Positions 1-12,590 of a stretch of 64,000 nt of DNA are shown in pieces (positions within the stretch are counted from its first letter, which is position 1; each line of letters starts with the position of its first letter). This DNA comes from Anaeramoeba flamelloides (Eukaryota; Metamonada; Anaeramoebidae). The position numbers were made by a program, and so were the translations under genes. Under the pieces are notes generated by a model that saw only the letters and a list, made by a program, of their open reading frames with translations, made no database searches and was not told where the DNA came from. The stretch covers positions 5,353,001 to 5,417,000 of the forward strand of contig JANTQA010000036.1 of NCBI GenBank assembly GCA_027625915.1. The letters are read 5' to 3'.

Positions 1-1
1 C

Positions 2-2065
2 AAATCGTTCACCAAAGTTAGTTCTGGGTATGTTCTTCCCGATGCTCTCAAACTTTTTCTGTTTTTTTCTTTTTTCAAATTGCTAGATCCATTTTCTAAA
101 ATTTTTTCATTTTTCTCTTTGCATAATTTGAATATCTCCTCCGAACATCCTCGAAACAAACAAACCCAACAAAACAAAACAAAACAAATAACTAACACTT
201 ATAGAAATTTAAAATATGGCAATGTGAAATACTTTGAAGACGGATATTTAAGTGTGTATCAAAATTGTGTTTTGAGGCACAAAGAAGCAAATCCAAACGG
301 AATTGCATTAATATATGAGGCCGACAACCCAGAGGAAGCTAGAAGCGTCACGTGGTTGGAATTGTCTCAACAGGTGCAATTATATGCAAGAGTCTTAAAG
401 CAAATGGGAGTCAAAAAAGGAGACGTTGTCACAATTTATATGTCGACAAGCCCCGAGGCCATTTATGCAATGTTTGCGTGCTCGTACATTGGCGCCGTCC
501 ACTCTGTGATCTTTGGTGGCTTTTCAAGCGACGCGATTAAGGCAAGGGTTTTAGATTCCAAATCTGAGGTTATTTTCACCCAGAACTTTACCAAGAGAAG
601 AGGAAGAACAATCCCAATGAAGACCACAATTAACAAGGCAATTGAAGGGATTGACTTTGTCAGGAAGGTGCTTGTCTATGGGCGAGTGAAGAACATCAAA
701 GAGGAAATCAATATGAAGCCAAACAGGGACATTTTGCTTGAATCGCTTTTCGAGGAATTCCAAGAAGGAGGCAAATATGAAAACGTATATGCCAACCTGC
801 AGCCAATGTCCATGAACGCAGAGGATCCTTTGTTTTTGCTGTACACCTCTGGCTCCACGGGGAAGCCCAAGGCACTTATCCACACAACCGGCGGCTATTT
901 GCTCAACGCAGCACTCACACACAAGACAGTCTTTGACATCCGCAAGGGCGACAGATTTGGATGTGTCGCGGATATCGGCTGGATCACAGGCCACACTTAT
1001 ATCGTGTACGCGCCCATGTTAAATGGGGTATCAACTGTTTTATTTGAATCCACACCGGACTATCCAAGCATCACCAGATATTGGGAAGTCATCGACAAAT
1101 GGGGGCTGACCCAATTCTACACCTCCCCAACGGCAGTGAGATTTGTCATGTCGTGCGGAACCGATCCCCTGAAGGACTTTTCTTTGAAATCCCTACGTGT
1201 CATCGGCTCTGTCGGCGAGCCCATTGGCGTCGAGGCATGGAATTGGTATTTTAAAAACGTGGGCAAATCAAGATGCTATCTTGTTGACACCTACTGGATG
1301 ACAGAATCGGGGGCAATCATGATCTCTGCAATCCCAGGCGCAACCACTTTAAAACGCGGATCAGCAACACTCCCATTATTTGGCATCAACCCACAATTGC
1401 TGGTCAAAAACGGGAGTTCCAAAAGCATCGAATTGAGTATGCAAAAGAAGCAAAGGAAATTTTCCGAAATCGCAGAGAACGACCAAAGCGGGATCCTTAC
1501 AATCAAGGGCCATTGGCCATCGATAACGAGAACAATTCTGGGCAACCACAAAAGGTATTTAGAAACATACCTCAGCCCATGCCCAGGATATTTCTTGACA
1601 GGAGATTCTGCTTACAGAGACATGGACGGGTATTATTTCATCAAGGGCAGGATCGATGACGTTATTAACGTCTGCGCACATCGGTTTGGCACCTCCGAAC
1701 TTGAGTCAACTCTCACCTTACATCCAAAGGCAGTCGAGGTTGCAGTTGTAGGAATGCCACACAAGATTAAAGGCGAGGCCATCTTTGTGTTTTGCGTATT
1801 AAAAGACAAGCACACAGAAGAAATGGTCATCAAAAACGAACTCAAGTCATTGTTGCAAACATCAATTTCCAAAATAGCTTCACCAGAACACATCGTCATC
1901 GTTGATTCCTTACCTAAAACTAGATCGGGTAAAATAATGAGAAGAATACTCAAAAAAATTGTGAGAAAAAATTACGAAGTCGCTACTTATGGTGATTTGT
2001 CAACTTTATTAAACCCAGACTCTGTTGACAGCATTGTTAGCAATGTCAAAAAAATATTACATTAA
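2..2065 (+). CDS. Acetyl-CoA synthetase, AMP-forming (5' end outside window)
   Basis: Activates acetate with ATP to acetyl-AMP and then acetyl-CoA (EC 6.2.1.1 family), probably in the cytosol. The core starts near nt 212 (YGNVKYFEDG) and runs to the TAA at 2063-2065. Seen: the phosphate-binding loop TSGSTGKPK (844-870), ADIGWITGHTYIVY (about 966-1007), GSVGEPI (about 1207-1227), the A5 motif DTYWMTESG (1286-1312), GRIDDVINVCAHRFGT (about 1648-1695) and the C-terminal PKTRSGKIMRR with its adenylation lysine at 1931-1933. The family usually reads DTWWQTETG and GHRLGT, so Trp-to-Tyr, Gln-to-Met and Gly-to-Ala changes sit at active-site positions. The frame is open back to nt 2 and the first in-frame ATG is only near 405, so the true start is upstream of the window. 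A GTATGT at 28-33 and a pyrimidine-rich tract ending TAG at 84-86 could bound a 59-nt intron, and both readings remain open. Family is certain; acyl preference is inferred. Confidence 0.93.
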   Translation, partial: KSFTKVSSGYVLPDALKLFLFFSFFKLLDPFSKIFSFFSLHNLNISSEHPRNKQTQQNKTKQITNTYRNLKYGNVKYFEDGYLSVYQNCVLRHKEANPNGIALIYEADNPEEARSVTWLELSQQVQLYARVLKQMGVKKGDVVTIYMSTSPEAIYAMFACSYIGAVHSVIFGGFSSDAIKARVLDSKSEVIFTQNFTKRRGRTIPMKTTINKAIEGIDFVRKVLVYGRVKNIKEEINMKPNRDILLESLFEEFQEGGKYENVYANLQPMSMNAEDPLFLLYTSGSTGKPKALIHTTGGYLLNAALTHKTVFDIRKGDRFGCVADIGWITGHTYIVYAPMLNGVSTVLFESTPDYPSITRYWEVIDKWGLTQFYTSPTAVRFVMSCGTDPLKDFSLKSLRVIGSVGEPIGVEAWNWYFKNVGKSRCYLVDTYWMTESGAIMISAIPGATTLKRGSATLPLFGINPQLLVKNGSSKSIELSMQKKQRKFSEIAENDQSGILTIKGHWPSITRTILGNHKRYLETYLSPCPGYFLTGDSAYRDMDGYYFIKGRIDDVINVCAHRFGTSELESTLTLHPKAVEVAVVGMPHKIKGEAIFVFCVLKDKHTEEMVIKNELKSLLQTSISKIASPEHIVIVDSLPKTRSGKIMRRILKKIVRKNYEVATYGDLSTLLNPDSVDSIVSNVKKILH

Positions 2066-2616
2066 GATGAGTTATAATTTATTTTATTTTTATTTTCTGA
2101 ACATTTATTAAAATAATTTATTTTATATTATTTTTTTGTCTTTTTTATATACACCTTTTTCTTATTCTTCTTTAAACTAGTTTATATGCTCGTATATACA
2201 GATATATATGATATATACACTAAAAATAATTGTTAATGGTTGTTGTTATTGTAAAGATTTTTTCTTCTTCATTTTTTTTTTTTAAATATTCATAAAAAAT
2301 GGAAAATATTTTTCAAATATTTTTTTATACATTTTACAAATAAATCCCCTTTTTATAAATAAAATTAATAAATTTTAAAGTTTTTTAAATTTTTTATTTA
2401 AAATTTTACAATTAATTTACAGATTAAAAATTGAGAACTATGCAGGAATTACTTTTTTTTTTTTATGAATATTTTTGTTAAGTTGCTAATTATAATAGAG
2501 CAAATGAAATAATTTGTTGTGGGAAGAGAACAATAAAGAATAGATTTTTTAAAAAAATTTAGAAAAATATAAAAAAGTTTATTAACATCCAAAAATATTT
2601 TTTTTTTCAATTATTA
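2066..2616. other. Intergenic, 3' flank of acetyl-CoA synthetase
   Basis: A/T-rich spacer with poly-T runs and several AATAAA-like words that could serve 3' end formation. No coding frame or repeat family recognised. Confidence 0.5.
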
Positions 2617-4261
2617 GAGGTTTTGATGATAACATGCTTAATTCACAATAAAGTTACAAAAATCACGATGATTTCGATCAAATCGAGATATTTAACAAAT
2701 TGCTATATTCTGTAAAATCGCGATAATTATTAAAAAATCGTGATAAATGCCAAAATATTGTGATTAACAAGTAATCGTGATATAATAGTTGATGGGATTT
2801 TGGGCTAATTGAGAAATATTTTTACAAAAAATTTTATTTGATCAAAAAATAGATTACTGTTGTGGAAAAAAAGTGAAACATGGAAAAAAAGTGAAACACA
2901 GTTTTTAATTGGGAACATTACTGAAAATGAAAAGTAAAATCAATAAAAAGAATAAACCAATTAACTTCAAATAATAACCCATTATATTATTTTCAATCAA
3001 CCCAACAAATACAATTTAAATCTACATTTTTTTTATCCAAATTGGTAGTGTAGTTTTGGAGATCTCAAAATTAGTCAATTTTTTGAACAAATTTTTAATA
3101 ATTGATCAATCAAAGAAAAACCCATACTAAAAGATAGTATTTAAAAAACTGTTATTGTTGTCAATACTTCATTTTATCTTTGTTTATTTATTTATTCCTT
3201 TTTTCATTGATCTTACTTGGAATTTTCAGTAATGTTCCCAATTAAAAACTGTGTTTCACTTTTTTTCCACAAAGGTTAGGTGAAAAAAAGTCATTCTTTG
3301 AAAAAACAAAAAAAAGATACTTGATCCAATCAAGGATCAGATCAAAGAGTTTTATTGTGTTTTCATTTTATTTGGTTGACAAACCTATCGATCCTTTTAG
3401 ATCAACAACAATAAGAACTAAAGAGAAATAAATATTTTTTCAGTTAATCATGATTTTGGAAATTGCCTTGAATAATTAGTTTCTAAAATAACCAACCCTT
3501 CACCTGTTCTTGAGAGAATGTGTTCTTGGGTTAAACCATTTTCAATATTCTCAGAAAGCTAAAAGGGGTAGGATAACTCTTCAAAGGCTCTCACAACATC
3601 CTTGCAAGATGATCACCAATTATTAAGATTTTTTATAGATTTGTTTTCTTCTTATCCTTCTTTGAGAATCTTGGTATTGGACAGAAAACACAATTAGATA
3701 TTAGAGGTTTTTGTTTGATCGATCACCAATAAGAAGGAAAATTATTCTTTATTCTTTTTGGCTATTTAAAATTGTGAATGTAACAACCCCATTTTAAGAA
3801 AACATATCTATCTAACATTCAAGTGTATTGTTGGAATACGTAATTATTAGTTTGCTCATAAAATTCTTTTGAGATTTTATATTTTGTTAAAAAAAAAAAT
3901 GAAAAGAAAACAATTTTTTTCCACTACAAACCAAACTCATTCCGTTTATAAAAGTTTTCTGTCTTTCAAAACTTGTAAACACTTGAAGACAGTTCACAAC
4001 TCTTGCAAATACTTTCAGACATTTATTAAAGGAGAAAAACATTGTCAAAGTCTCAAGGCTTTGTAAAAGTCAAGAGATTTTTTTAAGGTGATTTCAAAAA
4101 AATAATTTTTCATTTTTTCGTGATAATATGAATATCGCGATAATGTTGAATTTCGCGATTTGATGATTTTTTGGTGATAAAGTTGGACTAATCACGATTT
4201 TTTAATACTGTCGCCATTTTATTGTTAATATCAGGATAATATATGTTATCATCAAAACCTC
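2617..4261. mobile_element. Family F inverted-repeat element, copy 1 (carries a family B insertion)
   Basis: Terminal inverted repeats read GAGGTTTTGATGATAACAT on the left, and the reverse complement ends at 4261 on the right. Both ends abut TA, as in Tc1/mariner-type insertions. Subterminal zones at both ends hold many variants of TCGCGAT/TCGTGAT. A second copy lies at 17349-18618 in the same orientation. Without the 419-bp insert plus one target triplet this copy is about 1.22 kb. It has no credible coding frame; the open frame at 3869-4066 is low-complexity and I treat it as chance. Probably a non-autonomous DNA transposon. Confidence 0.8.
2857..3275. mobile_element. Family B MITE, copy 1, inserted in family F
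   Basis: About 60-bp terminal inverted repeats (left starts CTGTTGTGGAAAAAAAGTG, right is CCTTTGTGG... reversed) contain the shared core TTTAATTGGGAACATTACTG. The direct repeat TTA flanks both ends (2854-2856 and 3276-3278). The other F copy lacks it and reads straight through near nt 17632, which gives the empty site. The TTA target resembles PIF/Harbinger elements. No coding capacity. Confidence 0.88.
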
Positions 4262-6352
4262 TATTATAAAAAACTATAAACAATCAATAAAATTTTTGAA
4301 AACATTTATATTTAAGTTTTATGATCAAGTACTCGAAAAAACTTAATTTTCTTAGAAAGACTAAATTTTAAAGTGTAACAATTTATAACTTTTAATATGA
4401 AGAGTGAATAAACCTAGTAATTAGAAGTGTTTTAAATCTGATCCAGTTTTCAAAAATGTAGTTGAAAGAAAGGCACTCTGAAAAAAAAAAAAATTGGACA
4501 AGGGTAAAAAATGATATAGAGGTTAAGGGTGCATATCCCAAATTAATTATGAAAATTCATTCTATAAATCACACTTTTAGATTCGCTAAGGTTTTTGATA
4601 TATTTTATCCATGTATTATTTTTTTTTTTTTTTTTTTTTTTATTTGGAAAAGATAATCTTTTTGGATTTTTTTTTTTGAGGTTTTTTTTTGAGGGTTTTC
4701 TTTTTTTATGTTATACTTTAAAATACAACTTTTCAAGTCCTTAGAAATACACTGAAAAAGATATTCTCATTTATCAATTCATAAATAAAAATTTTATTTC
4801 GAATTACTACTCATTTTTCGAAATATGGCATAAAAAAAGTCAAGATCTCTTCAAAATCAATTAAAAATGAAAATTTTTAAGATTTAAAAAAGTTTCTCAA
4901 ATTAAAATTGTTTTACAAATTTTAATTTTTTTTCATTTTAATTTCAGGAGTAGAAAGTATTTACATACATTTTTTTTTTTTTTTTTCAATGAATTGGTAA
5001 AAGTAATTTCATCGCCCTCCCACAATGTAACACCCATTTAGTTCCAAAAATAATGGCCCAAAAATAAATCATTTTTCCAGTTTTAATTATAAAATTACAA
5101 CCCTCGCCTGCTAAAAGATGTAAAAAATATACACAAAAAATAAAATACAAAAACAAAAACATATATCATAATTTAGTTAGATTACAAGTCATCATAACAA
5201 TTATTTAATTTAATTTAATCTTCGGAAAATTGAAAAATTCAAACACCTTCATAAAAATAAATTTAGAAAAATTTTTCTTTTGTAACATTTCTTCATTTTT
5301 TTTAGACTCATTGTTTTCCACTGGTTTTTTGAGATAAAAAAAATTAAATTTCAAATACTTTTATCGACTATTTCTATCCCAGACACTCTTTATATTACAA
5401 ATTTATCGATTTAGAAACAACATATTGTCTTATTAACAGATTAAATACCTAGTTTATTATACCATAAACAATCAATATATAACTTCATTCTAAAATTTTC
5501 GACACACACACAATCTAAAAAAGCAAAAAAAAAAAAAAAACTCAATTTTTTTAATTTTCAAAACACCTAATTAAAAAAAATGTTTAAGTTTCCCTAATAT
5601 TAATGTAATCATCTATCATCCACGAGAATAAAATAAATAAAAAAAAAAAAATGAAAGTAAAAAAATTCATGTGTCAACAATGACACATTAGGCAGAATAA
5701 AAAATTGTATTATCAAAAAAGTTGAAACATAAGACTTTTATTTATTGAAAATATAAAAATCTTCGGGTTTTTAGTTTTTTGTTTTGATAAGACCAGTAAT
5801 GAGACAAAATTTTATTTTTTTTTTTGTTTATAAGCTGTGTTTTTTTTTTTTTTTGAAATTATTCACCTTATTCAATTTAAACACATAAAAGTAGGATAAA
5901 CCCAATCAAAAAATTTTTTATCCCCTTTTAAATATCTTTTAAAATCAACTATCTGAAACCCACTAGGGACAAATAATCACATCAAGACCAAAAAATCATC
6001 TCATGTTAAAAATTTTCTATTGGAATAATATAACTAACTTTAAATATATTGGTTCCATTCATTGCATTAGTCAATTTTGTTTTCTAAAGTCTATGTTCTA
6101 TTAATATCAAATATATAAATTACAATTAAACGATTTTTGAAAACATTTTAATTCAATAATATTAAGAGTTTTATCCCTCTTGAAATTGAATTTATCAAAA
6201 AAGGCAACTTTTGAAAAAAAAATACCATTTTTTAAGGTTCAATGATCTGGTGGGCTCTGATCAACTTCAATTTATTTTTACAGAAATAATTGAATTTTTT
6301 TTGTAATCAATAAGTATTTAAATTGAATTTGTGGAAAATTATTATTATTTCA
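4262..6352. other. Intergenic A/T-rich stretch
   Basis: Long homopolymer T and A runs (for example around 4619-4641 and 4971-4986). The frame at 4462-4656 is a chance frame across poly-A and poly-T. No gene, RNA or recognised repeat. Confidence 0.5.
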
Positions 6353-7117
6353 GGAATTTGCCTCACCATAGATTTGTCCATAACACAAAGTATATTATAA
6401 TCCAGTGTAAATGATATTAGTGATGTGTGACTTAAATTGTTCACAGGTCTCGAAAAAATCTATTATAAATAGTATTGAACAATAAATTATTACATTTTTT
6501 ACCAAGCATCATTATTAAAAATTTTCATTTTGGTATATTTTTTTTTATATTCCTTTTCCAAATCTAAAGATAGAAACCCAAAATATTAGTATTACAGTAT
6601 CTTTAATAATTCATATTTAGAACTTCCAAAAGTGACTAGTTTTTTTAGTTTTTATTTTAAAGATTAACTCAATAATCATCAACTTAAAAACCCAAATAGA
6701 ATTTATTTTTGATTCCTTATATATAAAGAAAATTTCAACATCAATATAGTTCAAATATTTCGGAAAATAATTGGTAAAAATAATCTATTTGTTAATTATT
6801 TAATTTTTTAAAACAAATTGAATTTTTTTTACAACAAATCTTCATTTTGAGACAAATTTTAAGAAAGATATTTTGTAACTCTGTAGTCTGAATATTGATA
6901 TATCAACCTTTAAAATTGTAAAAAACGACATATTTTATTCTGAAATTGTTGAGTTTTTTACTAATACAAATATCATTTTTAATTGATGAGATCTCCAAAT
7001 ATTACTACTTGACTAATCGATTTTTTAGAGACATTTGAACCATGAAGTATTAGTGTGATTTACAAACAATAAAAACAAACTTTAATATTATGGGTCTCCT
7101 TGGTAGACGCTAATCCC
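6353..7117. mobile_element. Family D inverted-repeat element, copy 1
   Basis: Matches the copies at 15052-15800 (same orientation), 33272-34280 and 61625-63242 along most of its length. Shared landmarks are the AATAAATTATTACATTTTTTAC block, GAAATTGTTGAGTTTTTT and the right end reading TAGACGCTAATCCC. The ends are worn: the expected right TTAA reads TTGA. Imperfect terminal inverted repeats of roughly 130 bp. Non-coding. Confidence 0.75.
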
Positions 7118-7559
7118 TTGAAGTTACAATGAAGGGTACTTGTTTTTTTTTGAAAGTAACAAAAATTTAAAATCAGTTTTAATTCTGATTTGTTTGTTGT
7201 TTTCAAAAAATAAATATTTTTTCGATTGCTGAATTTAAGTTGTTGGTTTTGTGTTAAAGTTGATCAGTGAGTAAAAGAAGAATCAAATTGCTTTTGTGAA
7301 GAAAAAAAAGAAAAAAAAAGAAAAAAAAAGAAAAAAAAGAAAAAACAAAAAGCAAAAATATGAAATAACAAAAAAAATATTTTGAGGGATTGTTGTATTT
7401 TTTTTTAAAGAAGTATAATTTATGATCAGTAAAACGATCATAAATTTCTAATTACTTTCAAAAAAAGGATGCTTTTATTGCAATCAAAGCGTATGATTTG
7501 AGGTTTAGCTTCAAAAAGATTTTTTTTTTTTTAATTAATTGATTAAAAAAATTACTAAT
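7118..7559. other. Intergenic, 3' flank of uL15
   Basis: Holds a (G)AAAAAAAA tandem tract at about 7300-7345. Otherwise A/T-rich spacer with no gene seen. Confidence 0.5.
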
Positions 7560-8245
7560 TTATTTCTTTTTGTTTTTTTCAAAAACAAGTTCACAAACAC
7601 CACCAACTGCTTTAATTTTCTTTTCAGCAGTTTCAGAGAAAGACTTTGCTCTTACAATCATTGGTTGTTTTGGGAGTCTTCCTTTTCCAAGAACTCTAAA
7701 GTAACCAAATTTGACAACATCGATAACTGGTACTTCGTCACCTTCTTTGGCTTTTTGGTATTTTTTTCTTGTTTCTTCTGGAACTAAGGTCCAAAGTTTG
7801 TCAAGGTTGATGATTGGTGCATATTTGATATTGTTTTGTTTATGATACCATCTCATACCGACTTTTCCAAAAAAACCTGGATGGTATTTATCGAAAGCAA
7901 TTCTTTAAAAGTTTTAAAAATTATAGAAGAAAAAGAATAAAAAAAAAAAAAAAAAAAAATTAAAAGACAAAAAGCAAAAAAAAAAAAAAAAAAAAAAAAA
8001 TTGAAGTTTCACAAATAATTTACCTATGATGTTGGAGACCACCTGATTTACCTCTACCACTTGGGTGCTTTCTGTGTTTTCCTACACGTCCATAACCATG
8101 AATAATTTGTCCTCTTTTTTTTCTGGATCTTTTAAATCGAGTTGGCTTTTAAATAAAGCAAAAAAACAAAAATTTTGAAATGATATTATTAGCATATAGA
8201 CTGTAGAAAAAAGAAAAAGAGAAATTGGCTGAAAATTATTACCAT
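7560..8245 (-). CDS. RPL27A: 60S ribosomal protein uL15 (L27a/L28), three exons
   Basis: Structural protein of the large ribosomal subunit. Exon 1 is only the ATG (8243-8245), exon 2 is 8024-8145 and exon 3 is 7560-7902. Introns are 97 and 121 nt, both GT...AG. Spliced, it reads [14 protein letters not shown], then [17 protein letters not shown], then [19 protein letters not shown], then NLDKLWTLV and [11 protein letters not shown], giving 155 aa against about 148 in animals. The match is continuous across both junctions, so the splice sites are well supported. The family's basic N-terminus and the VGGVC motif near the C-terminus are present. It stands alone between repeat-rich spacers. No promoter element could be assigned. 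Identity is certain. Confidence 0.96.
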
Positions 8246-9394
8246 TCTAAATATATAAACAAGAAAGTTAAAAAAAAATGAAAATTAAAGTGAAAATTAA
8301 AGTGAAAATTAAGGACGACTTTTACAGATGAAAAAGTTGGGATTGTTGATAAAAATGCCCTTAAAAGAGTTCCATAATCCCAGTTAAATTTCTAAATTGA
8401 GAATTTCTTTTTCAAAAAAAGCCGAAATTTTCACAATTTTTAACTTTTCTGAGATCCCGAAAAATTTTGATTTTACAATTTCATCGTTTCTATTTCAAAT
8501 CTATAAACACAAAAATGTTTTCCAATCTGTTCTAAAAAAATTTTTCAGTTGCTTTAACCAGTTTTAAATGTTTACAAAATGAATTTCTTCTTGAAAATCC
8601 TTTAAAGTCTTTTTTTTTCAAAATTTTCAATCAAATATTTATTTATCATTTTTTTTTGAGTGCTTTTTTTAAATGTATACATTAGTATTTTTTTGATTCA
8701 TAATCTTAAGAAGGAAAACTCTTTTTGTGAATATGATGTCAAATAACGCAATAACTCAACACCCACCTGTGGTTTAATATAGTCATTAAGTGAAAATTAA
8801 ATATTTGTTTATTGATTTCTTTTATTTCAAAATAGAACAGAATCTTGCTTTTAAAGAACATTTCAGTGCTAATTTTCAATAAAAAGATATTAAATAGATT
8901 CAAATAACGCAATTTAATTCTTCATGCGTTTCAATAATACTAATAAATTTAAAAAAAATTTGGTTCCTTTTTTATTTCAATTTGATTCTTGAAAATAATA
9001 AAACTCTACTTTTATTACAGCTCATCAAAAAAGAATATTTTGAAGGTCAGTTAATTTTACAAAGTTTCTTTGCATTTGAAACAATAAAATTTTTTAAATA
9101 AGACTAAAAAAAAAATATCCAAAATAAAACAATACATGATAAATTTTCAAAGATTTAGGAGAATTTCTTTTTAATTCAGAAAAAATTTTTACATTGTTTT
9201 TATTTTCCTTCTTCGATTAGACATTCAAATTACAAACTTGTTACATTGGAAACTCTATTTGTTAAAGAAAAATATTAAAAAATCAAATGAAAAAATTCAT
9301 TTGATTGTTTTGCTGATATTTGAATAAATAGAGTAAAAAAAATGGCTTCATTTTTGGTTTTTCCTTTTTGAATAAAGATATTATTTATTTTTTA

Positions 9395-9432
<38 letters not shown>

Positions 9433-12400
9433 CTTTATGTAGGGTATTATTTGGATGAAATTGAGTACACTATTTACTCTAAATAAAAATAATTTGGTAA
9501 TATAAAAATAGAATAATCATTTATAAATGCCACCCATATGATTTTCTAATACCTATGTGAAAAAGTATGTAATATATCTAAATACCAGAAACAGACAATA
9601 AGATTTCAAAATATAATATTAAATTGATCATTGATGATATAAAAATCATTGAGTTCATTCAAAAATTAATTATTTTTTCGAGTATAAATTATTTTAAATA
9701 AATTCAAGGAAATCATTCTTAAATCTCTATTTTTTTTTTTTTTTATAATATACATTTTTGTTTCTGAAAAAGAAGTTTCCACACTTCCAAAACACCCTAT
9801 TCATTAATTTGAGTCTATATTTTAAAAGCAAAAAAATTTCCAATATAAAAACAAAAAAAGAAATGAATTATTTTTATTAACAATTGAGTTAAATCTTGTA
9901 AAAATTTGTAAATATATTTTTATTTTTTGTTCAAAAGCCTTGATTTTGAAAGAACATTATTTATTTTGTTATTATTTTTAATTATACATATGTAAACCAG
10001 AATATAAGTAAATAGTATAAATCGGGACACATGTGATTAAAGAACTTTTAATTAGATAGAATTTTTAAAAAAAAAATAAGTATGAAATTAAGATCTAATT
10101 GTAAAAAAAAAAAAATAATTTATTCAAGTTTGATAAAATTGTTGTTATATTTTCAAAAAATATAAATATGTCCCTACGACCCAAATTACACTAAAAAATG
10201 AAAACTAACAAAATACCTTACATTTAAAAAATTAAAAAAAAACAAAATTATAAAATTAAAATAAATAAAATTTCAATTTAACTTTCTCCAGAAAACATTT
10301 ATTGCCAAAATGATTGAATTCAAAGTTGAAATTATGTATTTTTTTATATAAAATATCTTATTTTAACTCATTTACGAAAACAAATTCAAAATTATGGGAA
10401 TTTTATTTTCACAAAAGGCACTAATTTGGTCTTCAAATGTTTTTTTTTATTTTCAAAAGGCAAAATTAAAAAAAAGTTAAACTAAAAAGACAAACTCTCT
10501 GAAAAAATATTCTTATTTAATATATTAGCTTATTCTTTGATTTCAAAATTTTCTCAATCTTAATTTTTCAAAAAAAAAAAAAAATAAAAAAGCACAGAGT
10601 AATAGCAAAAAATATCTTCGATATTCAAAAGTTGAGAGTCTTTTATTCTAAAAAAAATTATACCAGTGGCTAATTGAATTAAGTTATAAGTCTATATTGT
10701 GAAAAATATTAATCAAAAAAAAAATAGTGCTTAATTTTATTAAGGACATATTTAGTCCAAATAAATTTATCAATTTGAATTTTTTAACAAAATTTTTAGT
10801 CTTATTCATAATAACTTTTTTAATAATTTAAATCATTTTTAGTATCAAAAAACCATTTTGAAATTTGAACAGAAAATTACTTAATTCACAAATATCTTGA
10901 AAAATATATTATTTTGAAAAATCGAATTTCGCCTTCAAGGAAAAACAAAATTTCTCAATAAATTTTGTTAATTGCCATTAAAACTTCAATTAATAGAACT
11001 ATTAATCTTCGAAAATACTATTATTTTTCAAATTTGTGAATATATACTATTTTTTATATAACCAAAAAACCATCTCAAAAAAAGTAACCATATTTTTGTT
11101 TAAATAATTATTACAATAAAAGCTTTTCATGAAATTGTGTTGATTTAAAAGTCAGGTAAATAAACATATTTATTTTATTTTTTTTTGTTTTAATGTATGA
11201 AATAACATGTTTTGAATCTTTAACTTTACAATAAAAAATGAAAAAAAAAAAAAAAACTACCCCAATAAAAAAATTTACTATTCTGAACTATTTATAATAT
11301 TCTACTTTTAAAATTTGTTAAATATATAAAATTCATAAAAAAATCAATATCCGGAATAACAATTTTGAAAAATTGGAACTACTGTGGTGGAAGATTGGCA
11401 CCCCCCATAAACCGATATTTTACTAGAATGTAATAAAAAATAAATAATCAAAAACTTATAACTTGTAAAAAGCACTGGGAAAACCAACCAACTGATCTTT
11501 TCAGCATTTTTAAAATTATATACAACTCTGTAAAATCCATGATATTTTTATATAATGTTTAGAATTTTAGATTGAAAATTATTTGTAGTTGAACATCCCT
11601 TTTTTTTAAATTTTCATTTCATTAAGTAACATTAGTTAACATAATACTTATGGATACAACTACTTAAAAATATATATGGTAACGTAATATGGATCTTATA
11701 TTAAAATCAATTTCTTTTTGTATTAATGTGTTAGGGTTACGGTAGATTTATTACCAATCCTATTCACACAAAATTGGTTGAATAATATTCACCAAAATTT
11801 ATTTTTTAAGAATGGTTATATTTTCAGCCACAAAAAAAAAAAAAAAGAGTTCTAAAATAAAATTTGAAATTTACAGTTAAACTGAGTATATAGGCACTAA
11901 TGCCTCTTAGAAGTTCCCCATACAGTTTTTTTTTGACAGGTCAAAAATTTTCTGTTATTTTCGATTTTCTGCTATTTTTAGCAATATTTGGTAGATCCAA
12001 CTAATAATAATACAATTGAGATTTAATACTTATTATTGTAAGATTTTAAAGTTAACATAAATTATATGCATCAAAACAAAAAAAAATAAAGATAATATAA
12101 TTTACTCAGAAATAATCCAATATCATAACAATAAACATAATTAAGAATGTTTAACTTTTCATAAAAATTGAAAATATATTTTAAAAGAATATATATATAA
12201 ATAAATAAAATATAAAAAAAGAAAAATTTTTCAATTTTTATATCCATAAAATAATCTTTTGGGACAAAAATATCAAAAAAAAAAAATTGTCTTTAAAAAA
12301 CCTCTATTTAATACAAGGAATAAATAACGATTAAAATTTTAGATTTAAAAAAATATTTTAAAATATTTACATCTTAAAAAAATTATATAACTTTTATTGG

Positions 12401-12590
12401 TCTGATAATTTTTTTAATTAGAACTTTTAAAAAATTCTTTATTTTTAACTTAAAAAATAAGATTAATTTAAAAATTGGAATATCTTGTTGATTTAAATCA
12501 TAATTTTCAAAAAATAAAAATAAAAATAAAAATTAAAATTAAAATGAAAATGAAAATCAAAAGAAAAATGAAAAATAAAAATTCGATATT
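8246..12590. other. Large intergenic A/T-rich region
   Basis: No gene recognised in 4.3 kb. Visible: three tandem copies of GTGAAAATTAAA-like units at 8276-8316, a CAAATAACGCAAT direct repeat (about 8742 and 8903), a long poly-T at 9400-9431, and an AAAAT/AAAATG minisatellite-like tract at 12518-12590 just downstream of the SPRY gene. The isolated G+C-rich patch near 11388-11415 is not part of any frame I can support. Confidence 0.5.

Noticed and set aside
551-994. 147-codon minus-strand frame
   Set aside because: Antisense of the acetyl-CoA synthetase, with no recognisable domain.
3869-4066. 65-codon frame with Lys/Phe-rich start
   Set aside because: Lies in family F; the matching part of the other F copy does not keep it open.
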